From Marixanthotalea marina (GTDB taxonomy: Bacteria > Bacteroidota > Bacteroidia > Flavobacteriales > Flavobacteriaceae): DNA of 64,000 nucleotides. This document shows, one piece after another, positions 18,304-26,433 of the stretch. Below the pieces are notes generated by a model, which worked only from the letters and a program-made list of their open reading frames with translations, ran no database searches and had not been told where the DNA came from. Each line of letters opens with the position of its first letter. Position 1 is the stretch's first letter. The translations under genes and the position numbers were made by a program. The stretch is from positions 124,001 to 188,000 of the forward strand of contig JAHLEH010000003.1 in assembly GCA_018883545.1 (NCBI GenBank), in the 5' to 3' direction.

Positions 18304-20550
18304 ATGCCTCAAATTAAAAGATACATATTTGCTATTATTATTCTCTTCAACTTGAATTTATGGGCACAAAAGTCTATTGAAGAGGACCCAGAAATAATAC
18401 AAAATAGCATAAATTACAAAATATCACAATCCGAATTAGACATCTCTAACTTCGATTATTTTGAGGCACAAAAAAAACTGGATGACGCCCTAGATTTGGC
18501 CATAAAAGCCGAAAACAATACTAGCATCGGCATTATTTACTCAAAAAAGGGAAAGTTACACCTTATTATAGAGGAGCAAGACCAAGCCATTAAATCACTT
18601 AACGAGGCCATTAAGGTACAGCGCACCAACGACAATGCTAACTTGGGCAATTCATACAAAACATTGGGAGAGGTCTATTTAAGCAAAAAAGATTACAATC
18701 AAGCAATCGATTATTTTACATCTGCCAAAAATCTTTTTCAGCAAGAAGGCTTAAATAAAAATATTGCTGAAACCTTGCTTCTAGAGGGTGCCACGTACCT
18801 TAATTTAGAAAATTACAAAAAAGCCAGAGAGCTTTTTGACCAATCTATACAATTATCTAAAAAAGAAAACTTACCTAGGGTTGAAAGCAACACCTTAGTA
18901 AAACAAGCCAACGTTTATTTTCACTTAGGCGACAACCCGAAGGCTGTTCAGCTGGCTAATGAAGGCATTGCCATTGCCAAAACAAATAAGTTTCCTGAAA
19001 TTTTAAGTGAAGGGTATTCTACCTTGAGTGAAATAAATCAAAGCATTGGTGATTATCAAACATCAAATAATTATCTGAGGGCTTTTATTAAACTATCAGA
19101 TTCATTGCGCACTGTAAAAAAGGCAAATCTTTCTCCAGATAAAAGAATACAATCCTTAATGAGCGACCAAATTGCCAAAAACAAACAAACCGAAGAGGAA
19201 TTGGTTGTTGAAAAAAACAAAAACGAATTAAGCACCTTAATTTCCATTTTAAGTGTGGCATTAATAACCATCTTATCGCTCTTAACCTTATCGCTTTATA
19301 AGAACAACAATATACGGCTTAAGACAAACAATATGCTTCATAAAAAAAATGCTGAGCTTATTGTTGCTAAAGAAAAAGCAGAATTGGCCTCTAAAACAAA
19401 AGCCAATTTCCTATCAACCGTAACGCACGAATTAAGAACCCCTTTGTATGCAGTTACAGGTTTGAGTAACATGTTACTGGATGAAAACCCAAAACCCGAA
19501 CAGATTCAACATTTAAAATCCTTAAAATTTTCGGGGGATTATCTTTTAGCGTTTATAAACGATATACTTCAAATCAATAAAATTGAAGCCAACAAAGTTG
19601 AACTGGAACCCGAACCGTTCAACCTTAAGAAAAAAATCAACAACATTATCCTTGCATTAAACAACTCTGCTCAGGACAACAATGTTAAAATTCATTTTGA
19701 ATACGACAATCATTTACAGGAAAACTATATTGCCGACCAATTAAAAATATCTCAAATACTTATTAATCTTATAGGCAATTCTATCAAGTTTACCAAAGAT
19801 GGCGATATTTGGATTAGAGTTTACAAAATAGAGCAACAAGACAAATTTTTCACATTACGTTTTGAGGTAGAAGACAACGGCATTGGTATAAGTGAAGATA
19901 AACAGGAAAATATGTTTGAAAGTTTCTCCCAAGGCTCTATACAAATCAACAGAAAATACGGAGGTACAGGCTTGGGCCTATCTATCGTGAAAGGATTGAT
20001 AGATATTTTAAAGGGCAAAATATTTGTAAAAAGCGAATTGGGCAAAGGCACTACATTTTATTTTGAAATTCCTTTAGAAAATACAGAACAACAAGAAACA
20101 GACATAGAAATAGCCTCTAAAAAGGAAACACCAATAAACAAATCTGAAGATTTAGATTTATCGAATGTTAAGATTTTGGTTGTTGAAGACAATAAAATCA
20201 ACCAAATGATTACCAAAAAAATCTTAACCAAAATGGAACTTAAATGCGACATTGTTGATAATGGCGAAGGCGCTGTAGACATGATTAAAAACAATCAATA
20301 CGACATTATTTTAATGGATATACACATGCCCGGCATAAGCGGTATTGAAGCCACTAAAATTGTACGGTCTTTCGATAAAGAACTGACTATTTTTGCGCTG
20401 ACCGCTGTTACAATAGAAGATAAAATGCAAGAATTTGAGGAAGCTGGTTTTACCGATATAATACCCAAACCATTTAAGCAAGAAGAGTTTGAGAAAAAAC
20501 TTTACAATGCTTTAAGCAAAAACAGCAATGGCAAATCTGCCACAGCTTAA
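18304..20550 (+). CDS. TPR-containing hybrid sensor histidine kinase
   Basis: A 748-residue hybrid kinase. A signal peptide (1-21) leads to a periplasmic domain of TPR repeats at about 50-270, one transmembrane helix at about 310-332, a HisKA domain with phospho-acceptor His375 in THELRTP, an ATPase domain with its N box near 485-496 (LINLIGNSIKF) and G boxes DNGIGI and GGTGLGL, and a fused receiver domain at about 622-742 with Asp672, Thr700 and Lys722. There is no DNA-binding output domain, so phosphate must pass to another protein. Tandem TPR sensors may bind peptides or a partner protein. It resembles the kinase at 27078-29342. Confidence 0.93.
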   Translation: MPQIKRYIFAIIILFNLNLWAQKSIEEDPEIIQNSINYKISQSELDISNFDYFEAQKKLDDALDLAIKAENNTSIGIIYSKKGKLHLIIEEQDQAIKSLNEAIKVQRTNDNANLGNSYKTLGEVYLSKKDYNQAIDYFTSAKNLFQQEGLNKNIAETLLLEGATYLNLENYKKARELFDQSIQLSKKENLPRVESNTLVKQANVYFHLGDNPKAVQLANEGIAIAKTNKFPEILSEGYSTLSEINQSIGDYQTSNNYLRAFIKLSDSLRTVKKANLSPDKRIQSLMSDQIAKNKQTEEELVVEKNKNELSTLISILSVALITILSLLTLSLYKNNNIRLKTNNMLHKKNAELIVAKEKAELASKTKANFLSTVTHELRTPLYAVTGLSNMLLDENPKPEQIQHLKSLKFSGDYLLAFINDILQINKIEANKVELEPEPFNLKKKINNIILALNNSAQDNNVKIHFEYDNHLQENYIADQLKISQILINLIGNSIKFTKDGDIWIRVYKIEQQDKFFTLRFEVEDNGIGISEDKQENMFESFSQGSIQINRKYGGTGLGLSIVKGLIDILKGKIFVKSELGKGTTFYFEIPLENTEQQETDIEIASKKETPINKSEDLDLSNVKILVVEDNKINQMITKKILTKMELKCDIVDNGEGAVDMIKNNQYDIILMDIHMPGISGIEATKIVRSFDKELTIFALTAVTIEDKMQEFEEAGFTDIIPKPFKQEEFEKKLYNALSKNSNGKSATA

Positions 20551-21551
20551 CTTTCTACAAACTTATTTATTAACGTATTGAATTTTGCCTTATCACTAAG
20601 AGCGACTTCAATAGGCAAATAATACAAATTATCACGTAGTGAAGCATATTGTTTTAACCGCATAAAATCTTTTTCTGTAGTTACAATTAATCCTTTGGTT
20701 TCTAGATCCTTAATATCAGAAACCGAAAAATTATGATGGTCCTTAAAGTTAAGGTGCTCAAACTTTAATTGATTTTTCAGTAAAAAATCAACAAGCGGGC
20801 TTGAGTTTGCAATCCCTGTAACCAAAGTAAAATGGCCTAAGCTATTAAGCTTTATTTTATTTTTAGCAGAAACTATTTTATCTGCATATTGAATAGAACT
20901 AAAAAAAACCTGCTGATGATTATCTATTTTCAATTTCTTTATAACATTCTCCTTTTCTAAATCTGAAATATTTTCAGGACATTTAGTAACCACAATAATA
21001 TCTGCTCTTTTAGCACCAGTTCTGGGCTCTCTTAAATTACCAGTAGGCAATACATAATCTTTGTAATAGGGATTATTATAGGTAGTCAACAAAATGTTAT
21101 ATCCCGCACGCACTTTACGATGTTGAAAAGCATCATCCAACAAAACAATATCTGGTTTATGTTTAAGGGATCGTAGCTTTTTAATGCCATTATTTCTATC
21201 GGAGTCTACGGCAACTATTATTTCATTTTTAAATTTTTCATAAAACTGAAAAGGTTCATCACCTAAAGTTTCAGCCGTAGCTGTTTCATCGGCCAATTGA
21301 AATCCTGTTGTCTTGCGTTTATACCCTCTACTTAAAGTAGCCACTCTATAATTATCTTTAAGCAAAGTGATTAAATATTCCACCATTGGTGTTTTTCCTG
21401 TGCCCCCAACACTCAAGTTTCCTACACAAATAATAGGGAAATCGTAAGAAACAGATTTTTTAATGCCCAAATCGTACAATTTGTTCCTTGCTGCAGTCGC
21501 AACATAATAAAGCGGCATAAAAGGAAATGCTATGTTTCTTATCAAATTCAT
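20547..21551 (-). CDS. lpxK: Tetraacyldisaccharide 4'-kinase
   Basis: LpxK phosphorylates the 4' position of the lipid A disaccharide at the inner membrane. The 334-residue protein has a near-N-terminal membrane-associating helix (IAFPFMPLYYVATAARN) and the P-loop GNLSVGGTGKTPMVEYL from residue 43. LLDDAFQHRKV near 139-149 is the conserved DD/H segment. Presence of lpxK agrees with an LPS-bearing Gram-negative. Its TAA stop overlaps the kinase stop on the other strand within one TTAA. It is divergent from the Nif3-like gene across 53 nt. Confidence 0.95.
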   Translation of the reverse strand: MNLIRNIAFPFMPLYYVATAARNKLYDLGIKKSVSYDFPIICVGNLSVGGTGKTPMVEYLITLLKDNYRVATLSRGYKRKTTGFQLADETATAETLGDEPFQFYEKFKNEIIVAVDSDRNNGIKKLRSLKHKPDIVLLDDAFQHRKVRAGYNILLTTYNNPYYKDYVLPTGNLREPRTGAKRADIIVVTKCPENISDLEKENVIKKLKIDNHQQVFFSSIQYADKIVSAKNKIKLNSLGHFTLVTGIANSSPLVDFLLKNQLKFEHLNFKDHHNFSVSDIKDLETKGLIVTTEKDFMRLKQYASLRDNLYYLPIEVALSDKAKFNTLINKFVES

Positions 21552-21570
21552 AATAGCAAAGTAAATATTT

Positions 21571-21578
21571 TATCTTTG
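21571..21578 (+). promoter_or_regulatory. -7 element for the Nif3-like/DUF164 operon
   Basis: TATCTTTG, an exact TAnnTTTG match, lies 26 nt before the ATG at 21605. It gives a leader of about 20 nt. Confidence 0.6.
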
Positions 21579-21604
21579 TTTAATAATCAATTAATGGAAT
21601 TTTT

Positions 21605-22699
21605 ATGATTGTTCAAGACGTCATTAACCATCTAGAAGCCTTATCTCCTCTAAGCTATGCAGAGGATTTTGATAATGTTGGGCTTTTGGTTGGCAATAAA
21701 AACGCCCCAATAACAGGCGTATTGGTAACATTAGACACATTGGAAACGGTTGTTGATGAAGCCATAGCGAACAACTGTAATCTTATAGTCAGTTTTCACC
21801 CTATTATTTTTAAGGGTCTTAAAAAACTAACAGGCAAAACCTATGTAGAACGCGTGGTGATAAAAGCCATAAAAAATGATATTGCCATTTACAGTATGCA
21901 TACTGCCCTAGACAATGCATTTCAAGGAGTTAACGATATGATTTGCAACAAACTGGAATTAACAAATAGATCTATTTTAATACCGCAATCAGGAACCATA
22001 AAAAAGCTAACCACATTTGTACCAAGCAATGAGGCGGAAGACTTAAGGAATGCTTTATTTGAGGTCGGAGCCGGCAATATCGGCAATTATAACGACTGTA
22101 GTTTTAACGTTGAAGGCATTGGCACTTTTAACGGCAATGAAAATTCTAATCCCACCAAAGGAAAAAAAGGAAGTATACACTCCGAAAAAGAAACACAAAT
22201 CAGCGTTACTTATTCAAAACATTTAGAAGGCAACATCCTTAAAACGCTTTTCAAAACCCATTCTTATGAAGAAGTAGCCTACGAAATAACCACGCTTGAG
22301 AATAAAAATCAGCACATTGGCATTGGAATGGTCGGTGAACTAAAATTTCCATTGAGCGAAGAAGATTTCTTGAACTATTTAAAAAATAAAATGGATGTGA
22401 AATATATACGGCATTCTTCTTTTCTAAACAAAAACATTAACAAAGTGGCTGTTTTAGGAGGCTCCGGTAGTTTTGCCATTGAAACCGCTAAACAGGCTGG
22501 CGCTGATGCTTTTGTGACGGCCGATTTAAAATACCATGATTTTTTTACAGCCGAAAACCAAATACTTTTAGCAGATATTGGGCATTACGAAAGCGAGCAA
22601 TACACAAAAAACCTAATAGTTGCTTATCTTACAAAAAAAATCACTAATTTTGCAATCATTTTATCGAAGACAAACACCAATCCAGTTAAGTATATTTAA
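21605..22699 (+). CDS. Nif3-like dinuclear metal-centre protein (DUF34 family)
   Basis: A 364-residue member of the Nif3/YbgI family, the longer form with an inserted middle domain. The N-terminal part has AEDFDNVGLLVGN near 19-31, SFHPIIFK near 63-70 and MHTALDNAFQGVND near 99-112, which provide His, Asp and Glu metal ligands; the C-terminal part has LGGSGSF, DAFVTADLKYHDF and DIGHYESE. The proteins form hexamers with a two-metal site. The biochemical role is unsettled; GTP cyclohydrolase-like and metal-chaperone roles have been proposed. It is 2 nt upstream of the DUF164 gene, a pairing seen in many bacteria. Confidence 0.9.
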   Translation: MIVQDVINHLEALSPLSYAEDFDNVGLLVGNKNAPITGVLVTLDTLETVVDEAIANNCNLIVSFHPIIFKGLKKLTGKTYVERVVIKAIKNDIAIYSMHTALDNAFQGVNDMICNKLELTNRSILIPQSGTIKKLTTFVPSNEAEDLRNALFEVGAGNIGNYNDCSFNVEGIGTFNGNENSNPTKGKKGSIHSEKETQISVTYSKHLEGNILKTLFKTHSYEEVAYEITTLENKNQHIGIGMVGELKFPLSEEDFLNYLKNKMDVKYIRHSSFLNKNINKVAVLGGSGSFAIETAKQAGADAFVTADLKYHDFFTAENQILLADIGHYESEQYTKNLIVAYLTKKITNFAIILSKTNTNPVKYI

Positions 22700-22701
22700 G
22701 T

Positions 22702-23481
22702 ATGGCAAAAAAGAATGAACAAACCGTTGAAGAGCGCCTAAGAGCTTTATACGATTTACAACTTATCGACTCTAGAATTGATGAAATAAGAAACGTTCGT
22801 GGAGAACTTCCTTTAGAAGTTCGTGATTTAGAAGATGAAGTTGCTGGTCTTAATATTAGATTAGAAAAACTTGTATCTAGTTTACAAGTTATAGATAACG
22901 ATATTGTTTCCAAAAAAAACCTGATTGAAGAGTCTAAATCCTTAATAAAAAAGTACAGCGAACAACAAAAAAATGTAAGAAACAACAGAGAGTTCAATTC
23001 GCTTACCAAAGAAGTAGAGTTTCAGGAATTGGAAATCCAGTTGGCTGAAAAGCATATTAAGGAATACAAAGCTCAAATTGAGCAAAAAAAGGAAGTTATT
23101 GCCGAAACCAAAGAACGTTTAAAAGAACGTGAAACCCACCTTAAACACAAAAAAGGTGAACTTGATGCTATTTTAGCCGAAACTGAAAAGGAAGAACAAG
23201 CCTTAATAGAAAAATCAAAGGAATATAAAGAGCAAATAGAAGAACGTTTGGTTTCTGCTTACGATAGAATACGAAGAAACGTTAAAAACGGCTTAGCTGT
23301 TGTACCAATTGAAAGAGGTGCTTCAGGAGGATCTTTCTTTACAATCCCTCCACAAATTCAAGTAGAAATTGCATCTCGAAAAAAAGTAATAACAGACGAA
23401 CACAGTGGTAGAATATTAGTAGATGCTGTATTGGCCGAAGAGCAAAAAGATAAAATGGAAAAGTTGTTTTCTAAACTATAA
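22702..23481 (+). CDS. DUF164 coiled-coil protein with a cysteine-free zinc-ribbon remnant
   Basis: A 259-residue protein: a long Lys/Glu-rich coiled coil from about 25 to 190, then the family C-terminal domain. In zinc-binding relatives this domain reads CxxC ... CxxCGR; here the matching positions are Ser208, Ser211, Asp232 and Ser235 (RGASGGSFFTIPPQ, then TDEHSGRIL), so zinc cannot be bound in the usual way though the fold motifs remain. Role unknown; genomic pairing with Nif3-like genes is widespread. It ends before a strong terminator. Confidence 0.85.
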   Translation: MAKKNEQTVEERLRALYDLQLIDSRIDEIRNVRGELPLEVRDLEDEVAGLNIRLEKLVSSLQVIDNDIVSKKNLIEESKSLIKKYSEQQKNVRNNREFNSLTKEVEFQELEIQLAEKHIKEYKAQIEQKKEVIAETKERLKERETHLKHKKGELDAILAETEKEEQALIEKSKEYKEQIEERLVSAYDRIRRNVKNGLAVVPIERGASGGSFFTIPPQIQVEIASRKKVITDEHSGRILVDAVLAEEQKDKMEKLFSKL

Positions 23482-23501
23482 TCCATCAAAATTATATACC
23501 T

Positions 23502-23529
23502 AAAGCCTTCACAAAATTGTGAAGGCTTT
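23502..23529 (+). terminator. Intrinsic terminator after the DUF164 gene
   Basis: A 13-bp perfect stem (23502-23514 with 23517-23529) carrying AAGCCTTCACAA/TTGTGAAGGCTT is followed by a T run. The stem contains the same TTGTGAA/TTCACAA arms as the palindrome just downstream. Confidence 0.85.
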
Positions 23530-23535
23530 TTTATT

Positions 23536-23553
23536 TTGTGAAAACTTTCACAA
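23536..23553. promoter_or_regulatory. CRP/FNR-type operator palindrome upstream of msrA
   Basis: TTGTGAAAACTTTCACAA is a perfect 8-bp-armed palindrome with a 2-nt centre. It contains TGTGA-N6-TCACA exactly, the classic CRP half-site arrangement. It lies about 42 nt upstream of the transcription start expected from the element at 23573, a position typical of an activator touching the polymerase. The binding protein is not in the window, so the assignment is by motif only. Confidence 0.5.
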
Positions 23554-23572
23554 CAAAAACAAAAAGGTTTTC

Positions 23573-23580
23573 TAACTTTA
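23573..23580 (+). promoter_or_regulatory. Probable -7 element for msrA
   Basis: TAACTTTA is one base from TAnnTTTG. No TTG occurs at the proper distance upstream, which would fit a promoter that depends on an activator. It implies a leader of about 100 nt. Confidence 0.4.
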
Positions 23581-23607
23581 TACGACTAGACAAGGACATT
23601 ATTTATT

Positions 23608-23655
23608 ATGAAATGTGCAATAATCAAAAAACCATAAATTAATTGCACATTTCAT
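23608..23655. repeat. 14-bp perfect inverted repeat in the msrA leader
   Basis: ATGAAATGTGCAAT at 23608-23621 is matched by its exact reverse complement at 23642-23655, with 20 nt between. It could fold as an mRNA hairpin ending 32 nt before the msrA ATG or serve as a protein-binding site. There is no T run, so it is not a standard terminator. Confidence 0.75.
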
Positions 23656-23687
23656 CGTGGCCTTTGAAAAACAAATATTTATCACAA

Positions 23688-24344
23688 ATGAAAAATATAA
23701 CCATTGCCTTAGTTCTTTCTCTCTTATTTAGTTGCCAAAACAAAGCCCAAAACAATCAAAACCAAAAAATTACTGAAGCAACACCTGTTCAGGTTCCACT
23801 TCAAAATGGCAAAGCTAAAGCTTATTTTGCCAGTGGGTGTTTCTGGTGTGTTGAAGCTGTTTATGAAAGTATTAAAGGCGTAGAAGAAGCCATTAGCGGT
23901 TACTCTGGCGGCCATACATTAAACCCAACATACGAGGAAAGCAACACAGGTAGAACAGGCCATGCAGAGAGCATAGAGGTAATTTACGACCCAAACATTG
24001 TTAGCTTCGCAACGTTGGTTGATGCTTACTTCGCCTCACAAGACCCTACACAAGTTAATGGACAAGGCCCTGATATAGGTTCTCAATACCGTTCTATTAT
24101 TTTCTATCAAAACGAAGAAGAAAAAGCAATCATTCTGAAAAAGAAAGAAGCGCTTTCAAAAAAACTAAATGCTAAAATAGCAGCAGAAGTTTATCCTTTC
24201 CAGAAGTTTTGGATAGCGGAAGATTACCATCAAAATTACGAAAGGCTTCACCCTAATAACAGCTATATAAGAAATGTATCAATCCCAAGGCTTAAGAGAT
24301 TTAAAGCCGATTTCCCTTCAGAATTATTAAAAAGCAACCACTAA
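23688..24344 (+). CDS. msrA: Lipoprotein peptide-methionine (S)-S-oxide reductase
   Basis: MsrA reduces methionine-S-sulfoxide in oxidised proteins. The start at 23688 gives a lipoprotein signal with lipobox LFSC and lipidated Cys16, so the enzyme is probably anchored in the periplasm, unlike cytosolic MsrA. The catalytic motif GCFWC has Cys51; the following GVEEAISGYSGGH, GRTGHAE and DPTQVNGQGPDIGSQYRS segments are all intact. Total 218 residues. It is 5 nt upstream of a second lipoprotein gene, suggesting an operon for envelope oxidative repair. The long leader contains a hairpin and a CRP-like site lies upstream. Confidence 0.95.
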   Translation: MKNITIALVLSLLFSCQNKAQNNQNQKITEATPVQVPLQNGKAKAYFASGCFWCVEAVYESIKGVEEAISGYSGGHTLNPTYEESNTGRTGHAESIEVIYDPNIVSFATLVDAYFASQDPTQVNGQGPDIGSQYRSIIFYQNEEEKAIILKKKEALSKKLNAKIAAEVYPFQKFWIAEDYHQNYERLHPNNSYIRNVSIPRLKRFKADFPSELLKSNH

Positions 24345-24349
24345 CCAAT

Positions 24350-25027
24350 ATGAAAAATACATTCTTCATTTTTTTAGCAATTCTATTCGTTTCTTGTAAA
24401 GAATCCAAAAGCAATGATATTTCAGAACAGGCCAAAGAACTTACCATTGCTGAAAAAATTGCCAATGCACATGGCTATGAAAGCTGGGAGAATGTAAGGG
24501 AAATTGAGTTTACTTTTAATGTTGATAGAGGCGAGAATCATTCCGAACGCTCTTGGACATGGGAACCGAAAAATGATATAGTAACTTTTTTAACTCAAGA
24601 AGATTCCAATATAGTTTATAACAGAAAAAGCATGGACTCTACTGATATTAAAACAGATAGAAGTTTTATAAACGATAAATTTTGGCTGTTTATTCCATTT
24701 CAATTGGTTTGGGACCAAGGCACAACTATTTCTGAACCCATTATGGCTGAAGCTCCCATTAGCAAAACCAATATGCACAAAATAACATTAACCTATCCTA
24801 ATGAGGGCGGCTACACACCTGGTGATGCCTACGATTTATTTTATGGAGATGATTTTTTAATTAAAGAATGGGTTTATAGAAGAGACAATAGCGAAACACC
24901 TTCTTTAACAACTACTTTAGAAGACTACCAAGATTTTAATGGTTTAAAATTGGCCACAATGCGAAAAATGGCTAACAACAACGATTGGAGTTTGTTCTTT
25001 ACCAACATTAAGGTTACAACCGAATAA
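24350..25027 (+). CDS. Unknown lipoprotein co-transcribed with msrA
   Basis: A 225-residue protein with a lipobox (FVSC, Cys16) and no further membrane helix. The body has a pattern of alternating beta strands (REIEFTFNV, HSERSWTWEP, FINDKFWLFIPFQLVWD, KITLTYPNEGGYTPGDAYDLF, FLIKEWVYRR), which could form a LolA/LolB-like half barrel; that is an inference from strand pattern, not from a recognised motif. I do not recognise the family. Its 5-nt spacing from msrA implies a shared transcript, and a terminator follows. Confidence 0.75.
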   Translation: MKNTFFIFLAILFVSCKESKSNDISEQAKELTIAEKIANAHGYESWENVREIEFTFNVDRGENHSERSWTWEPKNDIVTFLTQEDSNIVYNRKSMDSTDIKTDRSFINDKFWLFIPFQLVWDQGTTISEPIMAEAPISKTNMHKITLTYPNEGGYTPGDAYDLFYGDDFLIKEWVYRRDNSETPSLTTTLEDYQDFNGLKLATMRKMANNNDWSLFFTNIKVTTE

Positions 25028-25108
25028 TTTTTAACAAAGAAAAATCCAAAAGCTAGACCCTAACGTATATAAAGTATAATATCCCGCGTTAAGCGTCTAT
25101 ATATATCG

Positions 25109-25139
25109 AAAGTTCTTTAATCAATGGTTAAAGAACTTT
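25109..25139. terminator. Bidirectional intrinsic terminator
   Basis: A 12-bp perfect stem (25109-25120 with 25128-25139) of AAAGTTCTTTAA and its complement, with a 7-nt loop and a T run, sits between the convergent lipoprotein and CDGSH genes. Confidence 0.75.
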
Positions 25140-25141
25140 TT

Positions 25142-25561
25142 TTAACCAATAAACGCTTTCTTAGTATGCGTACCATCGCAAAAAGGTTTATTATTAGAAC
25201 TGCCACATCTACAGAAGGCTGTAGTTTTGTTTTTAATTTCCCTACTACCATCTTTATGGGTTACATGTAAAGCACCATAAACCAACAAAGGGCCATTTTC
25301 TATCACCTCAACTTTTGTTTCCAAATGTTCAGCTTCTTTATTTGCATTACCATCCATATAGTAGCTTAATGCACCCGAAGGGCACTGCTTTACTTGATTT
25401 ACTAAATCTTCAGTAGATGCTGCATCTATTGTTATCCATGGGCGTTCCCTTGGTTTAAAAACTTTGGGCAATCCTCTGGCGCAAATGGCAGAATGAATAC
25501 ATTTTTCTGGTTCCCAAACTATGGTTACCTCACCATTGGAATATTCTTTAGTCTTTCCCAT
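25142..25561 (-). CDS. Fer4_19 and CDGSH iron-sulfur domain protein
   Basis: A 139-residue protein with two iron-sulfur modules. The N-terminal Fer4_19 domain has Cys in EKCIHSAIC and QCPSGAL. The C-terminal CDGSH domain reads CRCGSSNNKPFCDGTH, which supplies the three Cys and one His of a [2Fe-2S] centre. Presumably an electron-transfer or redox-sensing protein in the cytosol; partner unknown. The start at 25561 (MGKTKEYS) is preferred over a Met three codons upstream. It is monocistronic. Confidence 0.88.
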   Translation of the reverse strand: MGKTKEYSNGEVTIVWEPEKCIHSAICARGLPKVFKPRERPWITIDAASTEDLVNQVKQCPSGALSYYMDGNANKEAEHLETKVEVIENGPLLVYGALHVTHKDGSREIKNKTTAFCRCGSSNNKPFCDGTHTKKAFIG

Positions 25562-25631
25562 GTTTATCAAATTTTAATAAATATACAAAAAATCAATGTT
25601 TAAGTTAAGCTAAACTCTATCTCTCATTTCT

Positions 25632-25639
25632 TATTTTTG
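25632..25639 (+). promoter_or_regulatory. -7 element immediately before the SDR start
   Basis: TATTTTTG matches TAnnTTTG exactly but ends only 4 nt before the ATG at 25644. Transcription would begin at or next to the start codon, giving a leaderless mRNA. Confidence 0.5.
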
Positions 25640-25643
25640 TTTT

Positions 25644-26426
25644 ATGGAATTAAACTTAAAAGGGAAAAACGCATTGGTTTGCGGAAGCACTCAGGGCATT
25701 GGCAAGTCAACTGCCACAGCATTGGCCTTAGAAGGTGTAAATGTTACCCTAGTGGCTAGAAATGAGGAAAAACTAAAGCAGGTTTTACAAGAGTTACCAA
25801 ACACCAACAAACACAGTTACATTGTTGCCGATTTTTCTTTTCCGGATGATTTGAACTCAAAAGTGATTTCATTCATTAAGGAACAACACGGATTTCATAT
25901 TCTCGTGAACAATACAGGCGGCCCCAAAGGTGGCAACATTTTAGAAGCTACCATTCCAGAATTCGAACAAGCATTCACCCAGCATATAAAATGTAATCAC
26001 CTACTTGCCCAAACGGTCATTCCGTTTATGAAAACCGAAGGATTTGGCAGAATTATAAACATCGTTTCTACATCGGTTAAAGAACCCATCCCAGGACTCG
26101 GTGTAAGCAACACCATAAGAGCTGCCGTGGGCAATTGGGCCAAAACATTGGCTACAGAAGTTGGCGCTTTGGGAATTACCGTAAACAACGTACTTCCTGG
26201 ATTTACCGATACGGAACGCATTGCAGAAATAACCAAAGCCAACGCCAAAAAAGAAGGCATTTCTTTTGATGAAATGAGCCAAATAATGAAAAGCCATGCA
26301 CCAGCAAAAAGGTTTGCCAAACCCGAAGAAATTGCCAATGCAGTGGTTTTTTTAGCCAGTGAAGCTGCAGCTTATATTACCGGTATTAACCTTCCTGTTG
26401 ATGGAGGAAGAACAAAAAGTCTTTAA
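25644..26426 (+). CDS. Atypical short-chain dehydrogenase/reductase lacking the YxxxK motif
   Basis: A 260-residue SDR fold protein related to 3-oxoacyl-ACP reductases. The cofactor loop CGSTQGIGKS (13-22) and NNTGGP near 90-95 are present, as is the C-terminal PVDGGRTKSL. The catalytic Tyr and Lys at the standard 155 and 159 positions are Ser155 and Arg159 (SNTIRAAV), so classical SDR chemistry is unlikely. Known groups with SNxxR exist and their activity is unclear. The following O-methyltransferase gene starts 7 nt downstream, so the two are probably co-transcribed. Confidence 0.87.
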   Translation: MELNLKGKNALVCGSTQGIGKSTATALALEGVNVTLVARNEEKLKQVLQELPNTNKHSYIVADFSFPDDLNSKVISFIKEQHGFHILVNNTGGPKGGNILEATIPEFEQAFTQHIKCNHLLAQTVIPFMKTEGFGRIINIVSTSVKEPIPGLGVSNTIRAAVGNWAKTLATEVGALGITVNNVLPGFTDTERIAEITKANAKKEGISFDEMSQIMKSHAPAKRFAKPEEIANAVVFLASEAAAYITGINLPVDGGRTKSL

Positions 26427-26433
26427 ACTAAAT

